Shown here piece by piece: positions 39,841-52,445 of a stretch of 64,000 nt of DNA (position 1 is its first letter; every line of letters starts with the position of its first letter). Origin of the DNA: Bacteroidales bacterium (GTDB lineage: Bacteria > Bacteroidota > Bacteroidia > Bacteroidales > P3). The notes beneath the pieces were generated by a model that was given only the letters and a program-made list of their open reading frames with translations, was not told the origin of the DNA and ran no database searches. Where the stretch lies: assembly GCA_016280915.1 (NCBI GenBank), contig JAEEHQ010000045.1:1-64000 (forward strand), given 5' to 3'. The translations under genes were made by a program, and so were the position numbers.

Positions 39841-40166
39841 TTGCCTAGCTAGTCTTGAAGGCCCTGATGCTATATTTGACTGATTCTTCAACAGCATCGA
39901 AGATGCTGAATCTTAAAAACGTTGCAAAGTCGAGTGCAAAGGAAGCTTGCTTTCTTTGCCGAAACCTGGCAACGTCTCGTAGAAACCCCATACAAGAAAT
40001 CGTTAGGTTTTGCAGCGTGGGGCCAACGAAAACCCTGCTACTCAGCTTCCCAGAGTGAAGAAAAACTCGGTGACTATCGGAAGTGACACAAAGTGCCAAT
40101 GAGAATAAAAACGGCATTGGACCTATATGGCAAAAATCAGTCATACTTTATACTAGAGCGATTTTG
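39841..40166 (-). ncRNA. Putative structured 5' leader / extragenic element upstream of the fused dehydrogenase
   Basis: Downstream of a perfect promoter (40173..40203); contains hairpins CAGCATC-TTC-GATGCTG, near-palindrome GCAAAGGAAGCTTGCTTTCTTTGC and CCAATG...CATTGG. Confidence 0.4.
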
Positions 40167-40172
40167 AACTTG

Positions 40173-40203
40173 CAAAAATACATATATTTTTCCAAAGTAC
40201 AAA
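40173..40203 (-). promoter_or_regulatory. Perfect Bacteroidetes promoter
   Basis: Minus strand TTTG-TACTTTGGAAAAATATATG(19)-TATTTTTG. Confidence 0.8.
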
Positions 40204-40466
40204 AAAATTAACATTTGAACATTCCAAACGCCCAAACCATACAAGCATCAGCACCACATTTCACAAATCCAATCCAACACCATCGCTCTTACAGCCCACT
40301 ATACTTTCAAGACGGCAAAGGGCCAATTATAGAAAGCGTGGGAGGGAAAATTTATTGGGGACACTATTGAGACAAAACAAGACATGACGACGTTTTTTTG
40401 TTGAGTGGCAAGGGGAAATGGCTTAGGAATGGAGGAAGCACTGAAAGGCAAGGGTGGGGAATGAAG

Positions 40467-40500
40467 AAAGGGGACTAACTCTATTTAGTCAGTCCCCTTT
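40467..40500 (-). terminator. Putative enolase terminator
   Basis: aaaggggact...agtccccttt inverted repeat just after the eno stop; weak T-run. Confidence 0.4.
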
Positions 40501-40526
40501 GCGTTGTTATGATGATGGAAACAGGG

Positions 40527-41843
<1,317 letters not shown>

Positions 41844-41870
41844 TTATTTAAGCAATTATTCTACATAGTA

Positions 41871-41912
41871 AAAGGAATGCAGAGAAGCACCGCCTCCCGC
41901 ATTCCCTTTTTG
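41871..41912 (-). terminator. Terminator at the end of the ribosomal protein run
   Basis: Minus strand aaagggaatgc...gcattcctttt inverted repeat downstream of rplQ. Confidence 0.55.
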
Positions 41913-41928
41913 TTAAGTTCCTCAAAGA

Positions 41929-42408
41929 TTATTCAGCCTTGGGAGCCTCTTCAGTAGTAGCAGCGGGAGCCTCAACGGCTTCAGCCTTCTTACCACGGCT
42001 ACGACGAGTGCTCTTAGCTTTCTTCTCGGTAACAGCCTTCAGCATGTTCTCGTTGTAGTCAACGAGCTCAATGATGGCCATCTCGGAGTTGTCACCACGA
42101 CGGATGCCAGTCTTCAGAATGCGGGTGTATCCACCAGGACGGTTAGCAACCTTCTGGGAAACTTCGCGGAAAAGTTCGTTGACGGCCTCCTTGCTGTGGA
42201 GGTAACTGAAGACAACACGACGATTGTTGGTGGTGTCCTCTTTCGAGCGATTGATAATGGGCTCGACATATACTCTGAGCGCTTTAGCTTTTGCCAGCGT
42301 GGTCTCAATTCTCTTCTCCATAATGAGAGAGGTGGCCATGTTGGAGAGCATAGCGACGCGATGTGCGTGGGTTCTTGACAAATGATTTACTTTACAACCG
42401 TGTCTCAT
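41929..42408 (-). CDS. rplQ: 50S ribosomal protein L17
   Basis: [29 protein letters not shown]. Confidence 0.96.
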   Translation of the reverse strand: MRHGCKVNHLSRTHAHRVAMLSNMATSLIMEKRIETTLAKAKALRVYVEPIINRSKEDTTNNRRVVFSYLHSKEAVNELFREVSQKVANRPGGYTRILKTGIRRGDNSEMAIIELVDYNENMLKAVTEKKAKSTRRSRGKKAEAVEAPAATTEEAPKAE

Positions 42409-42414
42409 TTCTTA

Positions 42415-43407
42415 TTATTCTTTATCTAATTTATACTTACTGATGTTCATACCGAATTCAAGGTTCTTGGAAGCAACCAAGTTTTCGAGCTCGGTTAGCG
42501 ATTTCTTGCCGAAGTTACGGAACTTCAACAAATCGGCTTTGTTGAAAGAAACCAAGTCACCCAAGGTTTCAACCTCTGCTGCCTTAAGGCAGTTGAGGGC
42601 ACGGACGGAGAGATCCATGTCAACCAACTTAGTCTTAAGCAGCTGACGGAGATGCATGGTACTCTCGTCGAACTCTTCCTGTACGGGTTTGGGCTCGGCT
42701 TCGAGAGTGATGCGCTCGTCGCTGAAGAGCATGAAATGCTGGATGAGGATGGTGGCTGCCTCTTTCAAGGCCTCTTTCGGATGAATGGAGCCATCGGTCT
42801 GAATGTCAAAAGTCAGCTTCTCATAGTCCGTACGTTGTTCAACACGATAGTCACTAACTTCGTATTTCACATTCTTGATAGGCGTATGGATAGAGTCGAT
42901 GGCGATAACACCGATAGCATCACCCGGCTTTTTGTTCTCGTCGGCAGGGACGTAACCACGGCCCTTCTCGATGGTGAGCTCAATCTTGAGTTCGGTGGTG
43001 GTCTCCATGTGACAAATCTCGAGTTCGGGATTGAGAACTTGGAAGCCATTGAGGAAGTTGTTCAGGTCGCCAGCTTTGAACTCAGTCTGACCAACGATGG
43101 TGAAAGCAACCTTCTCAGACTCGTAATCCTCAATCTGACGACGCAAACGAATCTGCTTCAGCTTGAGAATGATGTCGGTCATATCCTCAACCACTCCAGG
43201 GAGTGAAGAGAACTCGTGGTCAACACCGTCAATGTGCACCGAAGTGATAGCGAAGCCCTCCAATGAGGAGAGGAGAACGCGACGCAATGCATTGCCGATG
43301 GTGATGCCATAACCGGGCTCCAAAGGACGGAATTCGAAAGTGCCACGAAAGTCGTCAGCCTCAAGCATAACCACCTTGTCGGGTTTCTGGAAAGATAATA
43401 TTGCCAT
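42415..43407 (-). CDS. rpoA: RNA polymerase alpha subunit
   Basis: [25 protein letters not shown]-terminal CTD. Confidence 0.97.
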   Translation of the reverse strand: MAILSFQKPDKVVMLEADDFRGTFEFRPLEPGYGITIGNALRRVLLSSLEGFAITSVHIDGVDHEFSSLPGVVEDMTDIILKLKQIRLRRQIEDYESEKVAFTIVGQTEFKAGDLNNFLNGFQVLNPELEICHMETTTELKIELTIEKGRGYVPADENKKPGDAIGVIAIDSIHTPIKNVKYEVSDYRVEQRTDYEKLTFDIQTDGSIHPKEALKEAATILIQHFMLFSDERITLEAEPKPVQEEFDESTMHLRQLLKTKLVDMDLSVRALNCLKAAEVETLGDLVSFNKADLLKFRNFGKKSLTELENLVASKNLEFGMNISKYKLDKE

Positions 43408-43495
43408 TTTAATTCCTTTCTTGTTGTTAATGTGGTTTCTGGATTCTGGTTTCTAGAATATGTTGTCCTTGCCAGAAACCAGTAACTAGACCCTA

Positions 43496-44101
43496 TTACT
43501 TGGAATAAAGGTCGACAATGAGCTGCTCGTTGATGGTCTCAGGAATGTCGGCACGCTCGGGATAGTTGACGAACTTGCCAGAGAAAGAGTTACCATCCCA
43601 TTCAAGCCAAGCGTAGTTGCTGGCATGAGAAGCGAGGTTGTCGGTAATAATTTCCAAAGACTTGGAACGCTCACGGACGGAGACGACATCACCGATTCTA
43701 AGCTCATAGGAAGGAATGTTGACAACATTGCCGTTGACAGCGATGTGGCAGTGAGACACCAGCTGACGAGCTTGAGCACGGCTGCGAGCAATGCCAAGAC
43801 GATAAACGACATTGTCAAGACGGGCCTCGATGAGTTTCATCAATTCCTCACCAGTGACGCCACCACGACGGGAAGCTTCAGCATAGAGTTTACGGAACTG
43901 GCGTTCGAGGATACCGTAAGTGTATTTGGCTTTCTGCTTCTCACGAAGCTGAGTGCCATATTCCGAGGTCTTGCCACGGCGACGGCTTTGGCCGTGCATA
44001 CCCGGAGCGTAAGGTTTCTTTTCGTAGTTCTTGTCGGGACCGTAGATGGGTTCGTGGAACTTTCTTGCGATTTTGGTTTTAGGACCTGTATATCTTGCCA
44101 T
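43496..44101 (-). CDS. rpsD: 30S ribosomal protein S4
   Basis: [16 protein letters not shown]4 domain. Confidence 0.97.
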   Translation of the reverse strand: MARYTGPKTKIARKFHEPIYGPDKNYEKKPYAPGMHGQSRRRGKTSEYGTQLREKQKAKYTYGILERQFRKLYAEASRRGGVTGEELMKLIEARLDNVVYRLGIARSRAQARQLVSHCHIAVNGNVVNIPSYELRIGDVVSVRERSKSLEIITDNLASHASNYAWLEWDGNSFSGKFVNYPERADIPETINEQLIVDLYSK

Positions 44102-44130
44102 TTTTTACTTATTCTTAATAACGTTAATAA

Positions 44131-44520
44131 TTACACACGACGGCGTTTTGGGGGACGACAACCATTGTGGGGAAGCGGGGTAATGTCGACGATTTCAGTC
44201 ACCTCGATGCCACAGCCATTGATTGCGCGGATTGCAGATTCACGTCCTTGACCAGGTCCCTTAACAAAGACCTTTACTTTTCTTAGGCCCAAATCATAAG
44301 CAACTTTACCGCAATCTTCCGCAGCCATCTGAGCGGCGTACGGAGTGTTTTTCTTCGATCCGCGGAAGCCCATTTTTCCAGCAGACGACCAAGAAATCAC
44401 TTGACCGGCATTATTAGTCAACGAAATGATAACGTTGTTGAAAGAAGCAAAGATACATGCTCTTCCAAGAGGTTCAACTTTAACGACTCTTTTTTTGGTC
44501 GGTTTAGAAGTTTTTGCCAT
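44131..44520 (-). CDS. rpsK: 30S ribosomal protein S11
   Basis: [43 protein letters not shown]; start at [11 protein letters not shown]. Confidence 0.96.
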   Translation of the reverse strand: MAKTSKPTKKRVVKVEPLGRACIFASFNNVIISLTNNAGQVISWSSAGKMGFRGSKKNTPYAAQMAAEDCGKVAYDLGLRKVKVFVKGPGQGRESAIRAINGCGIEVTEIVDITPLPHNGCRPPKRRRV

Positions 44521-44616
44521 AAATTTTTTACTTGTGCTTGATTTTACTTTTTGTTCACCAACTGCTCCAATAGTCAAATAATAGTCCGCAATTGGCCGCT
44601 ACACAGTTAATTCTTT

Positions 44617-44994
44617 TTACTTGGTAGCTTTCTTCTTGTTAGCGATAGTTTTCTTCTTACCCTTACGAGTACGGGCATTGTTCTTGGTGCTCTGACCACG
44701 GAGAGGAAGTCCCAGACGATGACGGATGCCACGATAGCAGCCAATATCCATCAGTCGCTTGATGTTCATCTGAACTTCGGAACGGAGAGCGCCTTCAACC
44801 TTATACTCATCATTGATGATGGTACGAAGGGTATTCTGCTCATCGTCAGTCCAATCCTGAACCTTCTTGTCTTCGTCGATACCAGCCTTCGCCAGGATCT
44901 CAGATGCAAGACTTCTTCCAATGCCGTAGATATAGGTCAGACCTATAACGCCTCTTTTGTTTTTGGGTAAGTCAATACCTGCAATTCTTGCCAT
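44617..44994 (-). CDS. rpsM: 30S ribosomal protein S13
   Basis: [26 protein letters not shown]. Confidence 0.97.
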   Translation of the reverse strand: MARIAGIDLPKNKRGVIGLTYIYGIGRSLASEILAKAGIDEDKKVQDWTDDEQNTLRTIINDEYKVEGALRSEVQMNIKRLMDIGCYRGIRHRLGLPLRGQSTKNNARTRKGKKKTIANKKKATK

Positions 44995-45023
44995 AGATTC
45001 TTTTTATTCTTTTTGTTAGTTAA

Positions 45024-45140
45024 TCATCCTTGTCTTTGTTTGAACTTAGGATTCTTCTTGTTAATTACATAGACGACCCCGTGGCGACGGACAACTTTGC
45101 ATTCGGGGGATCTTTTCTTTACAGAAACTCTTACTTTCAT
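45024..45140 (-). CDS. rpmJ: 50S ribosomal protein L36 (absent from ORF track)
   Basis: [38 protein letters not shown] read directly. Confidence 0.95.
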   Translation of the reverse strand: MKVRVSVKKRSPECKVVRRHGVVYVINKKNPKFKQRQG

Positions 45141-45193
45141 TTTTTATTTTATTTATCTGTTATTTCTTTTCAACATTCTTTCAACAAAATGGA

Positions 45194-45412
45194 CTATTTG
45201 TGACGATAAGTGATGCGACCTTTTGTTAAATCATAGGGAGACATCTCAATGGAGACTTTATCACCCGGAAGAATCTTGATATAATGCATACGCATTTTAC
45301 CGGAAATATGGGCGATTATTTGATGCCCGTTTTCCAACTCAACGCGAAACATTGCGTTGCCCAAGGATTCTATTACTGTTCCGTCCAACTGAATGGATGA
45401 TTGCTTAGCCAT
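45194..45412 (-). CDS. infA: Translation initiation factor IF-1
   Basis: [41 protein letters not shown]. Confidence 0.97.
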   Translation of the reverse strand: MAKQSSIQLDGTVIESLGNAMFRVELENGHQIIAHISGKMRMHYIKILPGDKVSIEMSPYDLTKGRITYRHK

Positions 45413-45426
45413 GTACTTATCGTTCT

Positions 45427-46200
45427 TTAATTATTGTTTTCAATATAATCGTATGTTGTAAGAATATCTGGACCATCTTTACCGATGGCAACGGTGTGCT
45501 CGAAATGAGCAGCGGGCTTTCCGTCTTTGGTACGGCAGGTCCAACCATCTTCCTGGGAGAACTTCACATTCTTAGAGCCCATACACACCATGGGCTCTAC
45601 AGCTATTACCATTCCCTCTTTCAACAGAGGACCTGTGCCCGGTACCCCGTAATTGGGTACATTGGGACTCTCGTGCATCTTAAAACCGACACCATGACCG
45701 CAGAGTTCGCGAACGACAGAATAACCATTCTTTTCGCAATGCATCTGGATGGCATGACTTATGTCGCCAACACGATTGCCCTCTTTACACTTGTCAAGTC
45801 CGATATAAAGAGCCTCTTTAGTAGTCTTCAGAAGACGTTGCATCTCGGGAGAGACTTCTCCACAAGTGAACGTGTAGGCAGAATCTGCACATAGGCCATT
45901 GAGCTCGACAACGAGGTCTAAAGTAACGTTGTCACCTTCCTTGATAAACACCTCGTTGCTGGGGATGCCGTGCACGACAACATCATTAATAGAGATGCAG
46001 AAAGCAGCAGGAAAGCCCTCATAGCCCTTGCACAACGGAATACCGCCATTGTCGCGGATGAACTGCTCGCCAATCTTGTCCAAGAAAGCAGTAGTGACAC
46101 CCGGACGAATATGACGGCCCACCTCAGCGAGAGATCTCCCGAGGAGGCGGGCAGCATCACGTATTAATTCTATTTCTTCCTTAGTCTTTAAGAGGATCAT
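45427..46200 (-). CDS. map: Type I methionyl aminopeptidase
   Basis: [44 protein letters not shown]. Confidence 0.96.
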   Translation of the reverse strand: MILLKTKEEIELIRDAARLLGRSLAEVGRHIRPGVTTAFLDKIGEQFIRDNGGIPLCKGYEGFPAAFCISINDVVVHGIPSNEVFIKEGDNVTLDLVVELNGLCADSAYTFTCGEVSPEMQRLLKTTKEALYIGLDKCKEGNRVGDISHAIQMHCEKNGYSVVRELCGHGVGFKMHESPNVPNYGVPGTGPLLKEGMVIAVEPMVCMGSKNVKFSQEDGWTCRTKDGKPAAHFEHTVAIGKDGPDILTTYDYIENNN

Positions 46201-46214
46201 AATCTTTTTAGTTG

Positions 46215-47573
46215 TTACGCCTGAATAGACATAGAAGTACGGCCCTTGATACGGCCTGTCTTAGTCAGACCGTCATAGTGGCGCATGAGCAGATGGCTCT
46301 CAATCTGCTGGAGGGTATCGAGAATGACACCTACCAAAATCAGCAGAGAAGTACCACCATAGAACTGTGCAAACTGAGTATTCACATTGAACAGTCGGAT
46401 AATGGCAGGGAGAATAGCCACAATAGCCAAGAAGATGGAGCCCGGGAGAGTGACCTTAGAAAGAATGTTCTCCAAATACTCAGCAGTTTTCTTACCAGGT
46501 TTAACACCGGGGATAAAACCACCATTCTTTTTCATATCATCAGCCATCTGGTTGGGGTTGATGGCGATAGCGGTGTAGAAATAAGTGAAAAGCACCACAA
46601 GGATGAAGAAGATGAGGTTATACCAAAATCCGTTATAGTCAGCAAAAGCCATCCAGAACTTAGAGTCAGTGTTGCCTCTAAAACCCATGAAAGTGATGGG
46701 AATGAACATAATGGCCTGAGCGAAAATGATGGGCATGACACCTGCAGCATTCACCTTAATAGGAATATACTGACGGACACCACCATACTGTTTGTTGCCA
46801 ACGATGCGTTTAGCATACTGTACAGGTATACGACGAGTACCCTGAACAAGTAAAATAACCAACAAGATGACAACCAACAGAACGATGATCTCGACAAGGA
46901 ACATCACCAGTCCACCACCTGCATCAGCCAGACGAGAGACAAACTCACCAAACAGTGCAAACGGCAGGCGGGCAATAATACCTATCATAATCAACAGAGA
47001 GATACCATTACCAACACCTTTCTCGGTGATACGTTCACCCAACCACATAACGAACAAGGTACCTGCAATCAGAATGATGATGCTGGTGGCCCAGAAAGTC
47101 CAAGGAGGTGTGGTGCCGTCGAAAGGATAGAAGGCAGTGGAAGTAGCACCCAGCTGATACTGCATGTTGGTGATGTAAGCGGGAGCCTGGAAACCAGTGA
47201 TGATGACAGTAAGAAGACGAGTGATCTGATTCATCTTTCTACGGCCATTCTCACCATCGCGCTGCATCTTCTGGAAATAAGGAATCACCATTACAAACAA
47301 CTGAATCACGATAGAAGCAGTGATGTAAGGCATGATGCCCAAAGCGAAGATGGATGCATTGGAGAATGCACCACCGGAGAACATGTTTAACAGACCCATC
47401 AGACCTTCCGAACCCTGAGCCTGAAGATTCTGCAACTGCGAGGGGTCAACACCGGGCAATACCACGTAACAACCAATACGATATACGAGGACCAAGCCTA
47501 ATGTATAGAGAATTCGCTTGCGCAGGTCTTCAATAGACCAGATGTTTTTGAGTGTCTGTATTAATCTCTTCAT
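46215..47573 (-). CDS. secY: Preprotein translocase subunit SecY
   Basis: SecY membrane core; [36 protein letters not shown]-type motif. Confidence 0.97.
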   Translation of the reverse strand: [452 protein letters not shown]

Positions 47574-47672
47574 TATTTTTTTGTTTAATAGTTACTGAAG
47601 TTGATGGAGTAAATGAAGTTTATGAAGTCTTGAAGAGTTCGCTCCTCATCAACTTCATCAACTTCATTAACT

Positions 47673-48122
47673 TTATTCAATTACTGTAGCTGCACCACCC
47701 TTGGCCTCGATAGCCTGCTTTGCAGTAGCACTGAAAGCATGAGCAGTAACATTGATAGTCTTGTTCAATTCGCCGCGGCCAAGAATCTTGATGCGATCCT
47801 TACCGGAAATCAGACCATTCTGCTTGAAGACCTCGACATTGAAGTCGGTGATATTCTTGGTCTCAGCAAGATCATTGAGGGTGTCGATGTTGATACCGAC
47901 ATACTCAACACGGTTGATATTCTTGAAACCAAACTTAGGCAGGCGACGATAGATGGGCATCTGACCACCTTCGAAACCAATCTTCTGGTGATAACCCGAA
48001 CGTGCCTTGGCACCCTTGTTACCACGGGTAGAGGTACCGCCCTTGCCGGAACCGGCACCACGGCCGATACGTTTGGAATGCTTGATGGAACCTTCTGCGG
48101 GTTTGAGATTATTCAAATTCAT
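47673..48122 (-). CDS. rplO: 50S ribosomal protein L15
   Basis: RIGRGAGSGKGGTSTRGNKGAKARSG. Confidence 0.97.
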   Translation of the reverse strand: MNLNNLKPAEGSIKHSKRIGRGAGSGKGGTSTRGNKGAKARSGYHQKIGFEGGQMPIYRRLPKFGFKNINRVEYVGINIDTLNDLAETKNITDFNVEVFKQNGLISGKDRIKILGRGELNKTINVTAHAFSATAKQAIEAKGGAATVIE

Positions 48123-48174
48123 AGTTTCTTCTCTTTTTATCCCTTAGGAGCAACTCCCAAGGAGTGTCTAACAA

Positions 48175-48360
48175 TTAGTTTTCCTCAACAGTGATTAAAT
48201 GTTTCACCTTCTCAATCATACCGAGGACCTGGGGAGTAGCCACCACGGTGCGCTCATGATTGATCTTTCTCAGGCCGAGGGCGGCCATCGTTCTCTTCTG
48301 ACGGGCGGGACGACCGATGATACTTCTAACCTGTTTGATTTTCAAAGTCTTTTCTGCCAT
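48175..48360 (-). CDS. rpmD: 50S ribosomal protein L30
   Basis: LKIKQVRSIIGRPARQKRTMAALGLRKINHER. Confidence 0.95.
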   Translation of the reverse strand: MAEKTLKIKQVRSIIGRPARQKRTMAALGLRKINHERTVVATPQVLGMIEKVKHLITVEEN

Positions 48361-48378
48361 GATTTTTACCTCCTATGA

Positions 48379-48897
48379 TTAACCGTTAAACACTTTGTCG
48401 AGGGTGATACCGCGAAGCTCGGCTACCATGCAAGGATCCTTCATCTGCAGAAGGGCATTGATAGTGGCCTTCACAACGCTGTGGGGGTTGGAAGAGCCCT
48501 TACTCTTAGCAAGAACGTCCTTCACACCCACGCTCTCCAGAACAGCACGCATAGCACCACCGGCGATAACACCGGTACCGGGAGCTGCGGGTTTCAGGAA
48601 GACTTGGGCACCACTATACTTACCACTCTGCTCGTGGGGAATAGTGCCTTTCAGCACGGGAACCTTGATGAGGTTTTTCTTGGCATCGTCAACACCCTTC
48701 TGGATAGCAGCCTGAACCTCCTTGGCTTTACCAAGGCCATAGCCTACGACACCATTCTCATTTCCAATAACAACAATGGCAGCAAAGGTGAAAGTTCTAC
48801 CACCCTTGGTAACCTTGGTTACGCGATTGATCGCAACAAGACGATCTTTAAATTCAATTTCGCTAGATTTTACTCTTTTAACGTTTACTTCTGCCAT
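48379..48897 (-). CDS. rpsE: 30S ribosomal protein S5
   Basis: [28 protein letters not shown]. Confidence 0.97.
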   Translation of the reverse strand: MAEVNVKRVKSSEIEFKDRLVAINRVTKVTKGGRTFTFAAIVVIGNENGVVGYGLGKAKEVQAAIQKGVDDAKKNLIKVPVLKGTIPHEQSGKYSGAQVFLKPAAPGTGVIAGGAMRAVLESVGVKDVLAKSKGSSNPHSVVKATINALLQMKDPCMVAELRGITLDKVFNG

Positions 48898-48903
48898 GAC
48901 TTA

Positions 48904-49257
48904 TTAGAATTTTAAACCACCTTCTCTGGCACCATCGGCCAACGATTTAACACGACCGTGATAGAGGTAACCATTACGGTCAAACACCACGGTATTGATA
49001 CCAGCAGCGAGTGCGCGTTCAGCCAGCATTTTGCCAACCTTAGCAGCCACTTCGCTCTTTGTGCCACTCTTTTCAACACCTTTCTCCAAGGAGGAAGCTG
49101 CGGTCAGTGTCACACCTTTTACATCGTCAATCACCTGTGCATAAATTTCCTTATTGCTTCTGAACACAGAGAGACGCGGCATTTCTGCGGTACCGCTGAT
49201 CTTATGACGGATGCGGAATTTAATCTTATTTCTTCTTATATCTTTCTTTGTAGCCAT
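48904..49257 (-). CDS. rplR: 50S ribosomal protein L18
   Basis: Position and [18 protein letters not shown]...[25 protein letters not shown]. Confidence 0.96.
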   Translation of the reverse strand: MATKKDIRRNKIKFRIRHKISGTAEMPRLSVFRSNKEIYAQVIDDVKGVTLTAASSLEKGVEKSGTKSEVAAKVGKMLAERALAAGINTVVFDRNGYLYHGRVKSLADGAREGGLKF

Positions 49258-49288
49258 AATTGCTTATTCTTTGGCGTTCTAACTATTA

Positions 49289-49843
49289 TTATTTAGCAGC
49301 AGCTTTACCAGCCTTCTTACGCACCTCTTCACCCTGGAAGCGGATACCTTTGCCCTTGTAGGGCTCGGGTTTGCGCAGGGAACGAATCTTTGCTGCAGCC
49401 TGACCCAAGATCTGCTTGTCGCAGCAAGTCATGGTGATAATGGGGTTCTTACCTTTCTCGGTCACAGTCTCCACATGGATTTCAGGAGCAAGCTCAAAGA
49501 AAATCTTGTGACTGTAGCCAAGGTCCATCTCCATTACGTTACCATTGGCTTGGACTTTGTAACCAACGCCAATAACTTCCTGGACGGTCTTGAACTGCTC
49601 AGTGACACCTTTCACCATGTTAGCAACCAAAGCGCGATAGAGACCATGCATAGCCTTATGCTCCTTGCTGTCGGAGGGACGCTCGAAATGGAGCTGACCG
49701 TCCTCAAGTTTCACGGTGATGGCAGGATTCACCTGTTGGCTCAGTTCACCTTTGGGACCCTTTACGGTAATAACATTCTCAGGAGATACCTTCACTTCAA
49801 CACCTTGGGGAAGGTGGATAGGCATTTTACCAATTCTTGACAT
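49289..49843 (-). CDS. rplF: 50S ribosomal protein L6
   Basis: MSRIGKMPIHLPQGVEV; PEPYKGKGIRFQGE. Confidence 0.97.
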   Translation of the reverse strand: MSRIGKMPIHLPQGVEVKVSPENVITVKGPKGELSQQVNPAITVKLEDGQLHFERPSDSKEHKAMHGLYRALVANMVKGVTEQFKTVQEVIGVGYKVQANGNVMEMDLGYSHKIFFELAPEIHVETVTEKGKNPIITMTCCDKQILGQAAAKIRSLRKPEPYKGKGIRFQGEEVRKKAGKAAAK

Positions 49844-49865
49844 TCTATTAATCTCCTCTCTTTAA

Positions 49866-50267
49866 TTAGCTGATGTAACAAATAACTTCGCCACCCACAT
49901 TCAAAGTGCGAGCTTCCTTGTCGGTCATCAGACCTTTGGAAGTGGAAATGATGGCGATGCCAAGACCGTTCAGTACGCGGGGCATCTGGTCAACGCTCAC
50001 ATAGCGACGCAGACCGGGGGTGCTAATGCGTTTCAGTTCAGAGATAGCGGAAATCTTAGTCACAGGGTGATATTTCAACGCAATCTTGATGCTCTGGTTG
50101 TGAGAGCCTTCGTTCTCGAACTTGTAGTTAAGGATATAACCTTTTTCGAAGAGGATCTTGGTGATCTCTTTCTTCATGTTTGATGCAGGGATTTCGACAA
50201 CTCTGTGCTTAGCGGCAATAGCATTGCGCATGCGGGTCAAATAATCTGCAATAGGATCTGTTACCAT
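49866..50267 (-). CDS. rpsH: 30S ribosomal protein S8
   Basis: [16 protein letters not shown]; start set accordingly. Confidence 0.96.
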   Translation of the reverse strand: MVTDPIADYLTRMRNAIAAKHRVVEIPASNMKKEITKILFEKGYILNYKFENEGSHNQSIKIALKYHPVTKISAISELKRISTPGLRRYVSVDQMPRVLNGLGIAIISTSKGLMTDKEARTLNVGGEVICYIS

Positions 50268-50348
50268 TATATTATTCTTGATTTTAAGTTTTGTAGTATT
50301 GGGCTTGCCAACTTGCAAAGCTACCAATGAAAAAATTTTAATTATCTA

Positions 50349-50648
50349 TTACCAGCTTGACTTCTTAACACCGGGGATAAGACCGCTGACGGCCATCTCA
50401 CGGAAGTTGATACGGGAAATGCCGAACTGACGCATGTAACCCTTGGGACGGCCAGTGAGCTGGCAGCGGTTGTGCATGCGGATGGGGTTGGAGTTTTTCG
50501 GGAGTTTCTGAAGAGCGATGACGGCCTTCTCAACTTCCTCGGGCTCACCCGTGCGGACGATTTCCTTTAAAGCAGCGCGCTTGGCAGCGTAGCGAGCAAC
50601 CATCTTTGCTCTCTTACGTTCTCTTGCCTTGATTGATTCTTTTGCCAT
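50349..50648 (-). CDS. rpsN: 30S ribosomal protein S14
   Basis: [29 protein letters not shown]. Confidence 0.96.
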   Translation of the reverse strand: MAKESIKARERKRAKMVARYAAKRAALKEIVRTGEPEEVEKAVIALQKLPKNSNPIRMHNRCQLTGRPKGYMRQFGISRINFREMAVSGLIPGVKKSSW

Positions 50649-50654
50649 TATCTC

Positions 50655-51215
50655 TTATTTTTGTTGATTCTTAAAAGGAATGCCAAACTGTTTGAGCAAC
50701 GACATAGCCTCCTTGTCGGTGTTAGCCGTGGTCACGAAGGTGATGTCCATACCCTGGATGCGGTCGATCTTGTCGATATCGATCTCGGGGAAGATAATCT
50801 GCTCGGAGATACCGAAAGTGTAGTTACCCTTGCCGTCGAAACCCTTGTCGTTGATACCACGGAAGTCGCGGATACGGGGAATAGAGGCAGTAATAAGACG
50901 CTCCAAAAATTCGTACATGCGCTCGCCACGGAGAGTCACACGGACACCGATGGGCATGCCACGACGCAGCTTGAAATTAGAAATATCCTTGCGGGATTTA
51001 GTGGCAACGGCCTTCTGACCAGCAATCAAGGTCATCTCTTCGATACCCTTGTCGATGACTTTCTTGTCGGCGATAGCTGCTTTGCCGAGACCCTGGTTCA
51101 GGGTAATTTTCTTCAGACGAGGAGCCTGCATAACAGTCTTATAGCCATACTCTTTCATCAGAGCGGGCAGGATTTCCTCGTTATACTTGGTCTTTAAAGT
51201 AGGAATATATGCCAT
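50655..51215 (-). CDS. rplE: 50S ribosomal protein L5
   Basis: [19 protein letters not shown]-type motif [25 protein letters not shown]. Confidence 0.97.
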   Translation of the reverse strand: MAYIPTLKTKYNEEILPALMKEYGYKTVMQAPRLKKITLNQGLGKAAIADKKVIDKGIEEMTLIAGQKAVATKSRKDISNFKLRRGMPIGVRVTLRGERMYEFLERLITASIPRIRDFRGINDKGFDGKGNYTFGISEQIIFPEIDIDKIDRIQGMDITFVTTANTDKEAMSLLKQFGIPFKNQQK

Positions 51216-51529
51216 TATTTAATCTCCTCCCCTGATTTTTTAGAATAACGTACGAGTTTACCAGTTTTCTCGCTCACTCTGCGACCGATTCTGGTGGGAG
51301 TCTTACCGTCCATGACCATGAGGTTCGACAGATGGATGGGGGCTTCCTGCTCAACGATACCTCCCTGGGTGTTCTTAGCATTAGGTTTGGTATGTTTCTT
51401 GACCAGGTTACGGCCTTCCACGATGGCGCGATTCTTTTCGGGATAAACAGCCAGGACTTTACCGGTCTTGCCTTTGTCTTCACCGGCAATCACCATGACG
51501 GTATCCCCTTTCTTAACGTGCAATTTCAT
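51215..51529 (-). CDS. rplX: 50S ribosomal protein L24
   Basis: [23 protein letters not shown] motif. Confidence 0.96.
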   Translation of the reverse strand: MKLHVKKGDTVMVIAGEDKGKTGKVLAVYPEKNRAIVEGRNLVKKHTKPNAKNTQGGIVEQEAPIHLSNLMVMDGKTPTRIGRRVSEKTGKLVRYSKKSGEEIK

Positions 51530-51552
51530 TTCTTTTTCTTCTTTTTGTGTTA

Positions 51553-51921
51553 TTACAATACTTCAGGGGCCAACGAAACGATCTTCATGAATTGTTTGTC
51601 ACGGAGTTCGCGTGCGACGGGTCCAAAAATACGGGTGCCACGCAGCTCATCTGCGGGAGTGAGCAGGACACAGGCATTATCGTCGAAGCGGATGTAGCTA
51701 CCATCATTGCGGCGAATTTCTTTCTTAGTACGGACCACAACTGCTTTAGAAACAGCTCCCTTTTTAATGTTGCCGGAAGGAATAGCGTCTTTCACAGCTA
51801 CCACGATAGTGTCGCCAATAGTGGCATAACGCTTCTTGGTGCCGCCGAGAACGCGGATACACAGAGCACTCTTAGCGCCACTGTTGTCGGCAACGGTCAT
51901 TCTGGTTTCTTGTTGTATCAT
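51553..51921 (-). CDS. rplN: 50S ribosomal protein L14
   Basis: [27 protein letters not shown]. Confidence 0.97.
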   Translation of the reverse strand: MIQQETRMTVADNSGAKSALCIRVLGGTKKRYATIGDTIVVAVKDAIPSGNIKKGAVSKAVVVRTKKEIRRNDGSYIRFDDNACVLLTPADELRGTRIFGPVARELRDKQFMKIVSLAPEVL

Positions 51922-51959
51922 TTCTTTTCGTTCTTTTTGTCTTGGTGGTTGTGTCTAAA

Positions 51960-52214
51960 TTACTTAGCTCTCTCGACGATTTCCACGAGGCGCCAACATT
52001 TGTTCTTGCTCAGAGGACGGGTCTCCATGATGCGCACAGTGTCGCCAATGTTGGCCTCATTCTTCTCATCGTGAGCCATGAACTTGGTGGACTTCTTCAC
52101 GAACTTGCCATACAGGGGGTGCTTAACTTTGCGCTCGACCATGATGACGATCGACTTGTCCATCTTGTTGCTCACCACAACACCGACTCTTTCTTTTCTT
52201 AAATTTCTTTCCAT
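51960..52214 (-). CDS. rpsQ: 30S ribosomal protein S17
   Basis: [24 protein letters not shown]...; start set accordingly. Confidence 0.95.
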   Translation of the reverse strand: MERNLRKERVGVVVSNKMDKSIVIMVERKVKHPLYGKFVKKSTKFMAHDEKNEANIGDTVRIMETRPLSKNKCWRLVEIVERAK

Positions 52215-52221
52215 ATCTATT

Positions 52222-52431
52222 TTAGTTCTGCTTCTGCTCGGCAATCTCGCGGGCACGGAGCTCGGTGAGAAAACGGGCGATTTTTTTTCTACTTTCTTTA
52301 ATGGTATTGGGGTTCTCGAGCGGGGAGACAGCATGGGTCATAAGCATCTTCTGATACATGTTGCGCTCAACGTCCAACTTTTCCTTAATCTCAGCAGTCG
52401 AAAGCTCTTTTATGTTTAATTCGTTCTTCAT
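52222..52431 (-). CDS. rpmC: 50S ribosomal protein L29
   Basis: Position; [24 protein letters not shown]. Confidence 0.94.
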   Translation of the reverse strand: MKNELNIKELSTAEIKEKLDVERNMYQKMLMTHAVSPLENPNTIKESRKKIARFLTELRAREIAEQKQN

Positions 52432-52445
52432 GACTGTATCTTCTT

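Noticed and set aside
39845-40144. 99-aa minus ORF in the leader element considered as a protein
   Set aside because: Cys/Phe/Ser-rich without domain character; the underlying DNA is better explained as structured RNA or an extragenic repeat. Kept as a finding, not as a CDS.
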